Shown piece by piece: positions 61,841-64,000 of a stretch of 64,000 nucleotides of DNA. Below the pieces are notes generated by a model. That model saw only the letters and a program-made list of their open reading frames with translations. It searched no databases and was not told the DNA's origin. Source of the DNA: Methanomassiliicoccus luminyensis B10 (GTDB lineage Archaea; Thermoplasmatota; Thermoplasmata; Methanomassiliicoccales; Methanomassiliicoccaceae); contig NZ_CAJE01000020.1 of the NCBI RefSeq assembly GCF_000308215.1, positions 1 through 64,000 on the forward strand, in the 5' to 3' direction. A program made the translations under genes and the position numbers. Within the stretch, counting starts at the first letter, position 1, and the number at the start of each line of letters is the position of its first letter.

Positions 61841-64000
<2,160 letters not shown>

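Overview
The window is GC-rich, gene-dense chromosomal DNA from a methanogen-type euryarchaeon. The archaeal assignment rests on direct signals: the split RNA polymerase genes rpoA1/rpoA2 followed by L30e and a NusA-like KH protein, ribosomal protein S17e, the archaeal GatD/GatE amidotransferase, an AglB-type oligosaccharyltransferase, an archaeal signal peptidase and an HVO_0476-type zinc-finger protein. HypB, CbiM, CbiZ and the chelatase and nitrogenase-like genes fit a hydrogenotrophic or methylotrophic methanogen. My best guess is Thermoplasmatota, order Methanomassiliicoccales, but that is an inference from gene content, not a database result.

Region 1 (1-18.3 kb) is a metal/tetrapyrrole island. 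It begins with the start of cbiM (Co/Ni uptake) and two tandem Fur-family repressors. Two convergent transcription units follow. The plus-strand unit is a CobN/BchH-type chelatase large subunit, an ABC-2 exporter pair and an isochorismatase-family hydrolase. The minus-strand unit is a BtuF-BtuC-BtuD-like importer, CbiZ, ChlI, ChlD, a NifH-NifD fusion protein and a NifK/BchB-like subunit. Most minus-strand genes overlap by 1-11 nt. Fur-like palindromes sit at both outer promoters, and a second palindrome, ATTGGAT-N5-ATCCAAT, recurs upstream of cbiM, the importer and a small unknown ORF. I read this as one metal-controlled system that inserts a metal into, reduces and transports a cyclic tetrapyrrole of unknown identity. 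It is the strongest candidate here for an undescribed system.

Region 2 (18.3-26.9 kb) holds a long regulatory intergenic stretch, an MFS transporter, a DUF1015 protein, a putative Fur-controlled 37-residue membrane peptide, an Ig-domain surface protein, tRNA-Thr, a GNAT acetyltransferase and the ribosome-quality-control factor RqcH. Region 3 (26.9-30.2 kb) holds tRNA-Arg, a lower-GC restriction-modification island (PD-(D/E)XK nuclease, RHH regulator, TSPPY methylase), small proteins, an ABC-ATPase gene fragment broken at its Walker A and rps17e.

Region 4 (30.3-42.1 kb) is mostly housekeeping: signal peptidase, ThyX, TraB family, HAD phosphatase, PCMT, zinc-finger protein, metallo-beta-lactamase fold protein, rhomboid protease, HemK2-like methylase, two paralogous small membrane proteins and gatDE. 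Region 5 (42.2-58.9 kb) is dominated by surface biology: a 1939-residue beta-helix protein, then hypB, purD, a translin-family protein and thioredoxin, then a CARDB-like membrane protein coupled to a 2173-residue AglB whose C-terminal half is a train of carboxypeptidase-regulatory/SdrD-like extracellular repeats. Region 6 (58.9-64 kb) holds pyrF, an unknown protein, a radical SAM protein, and the nusA-like, rpl30e, rpoA2 and rpoA1 operon running off the window end.
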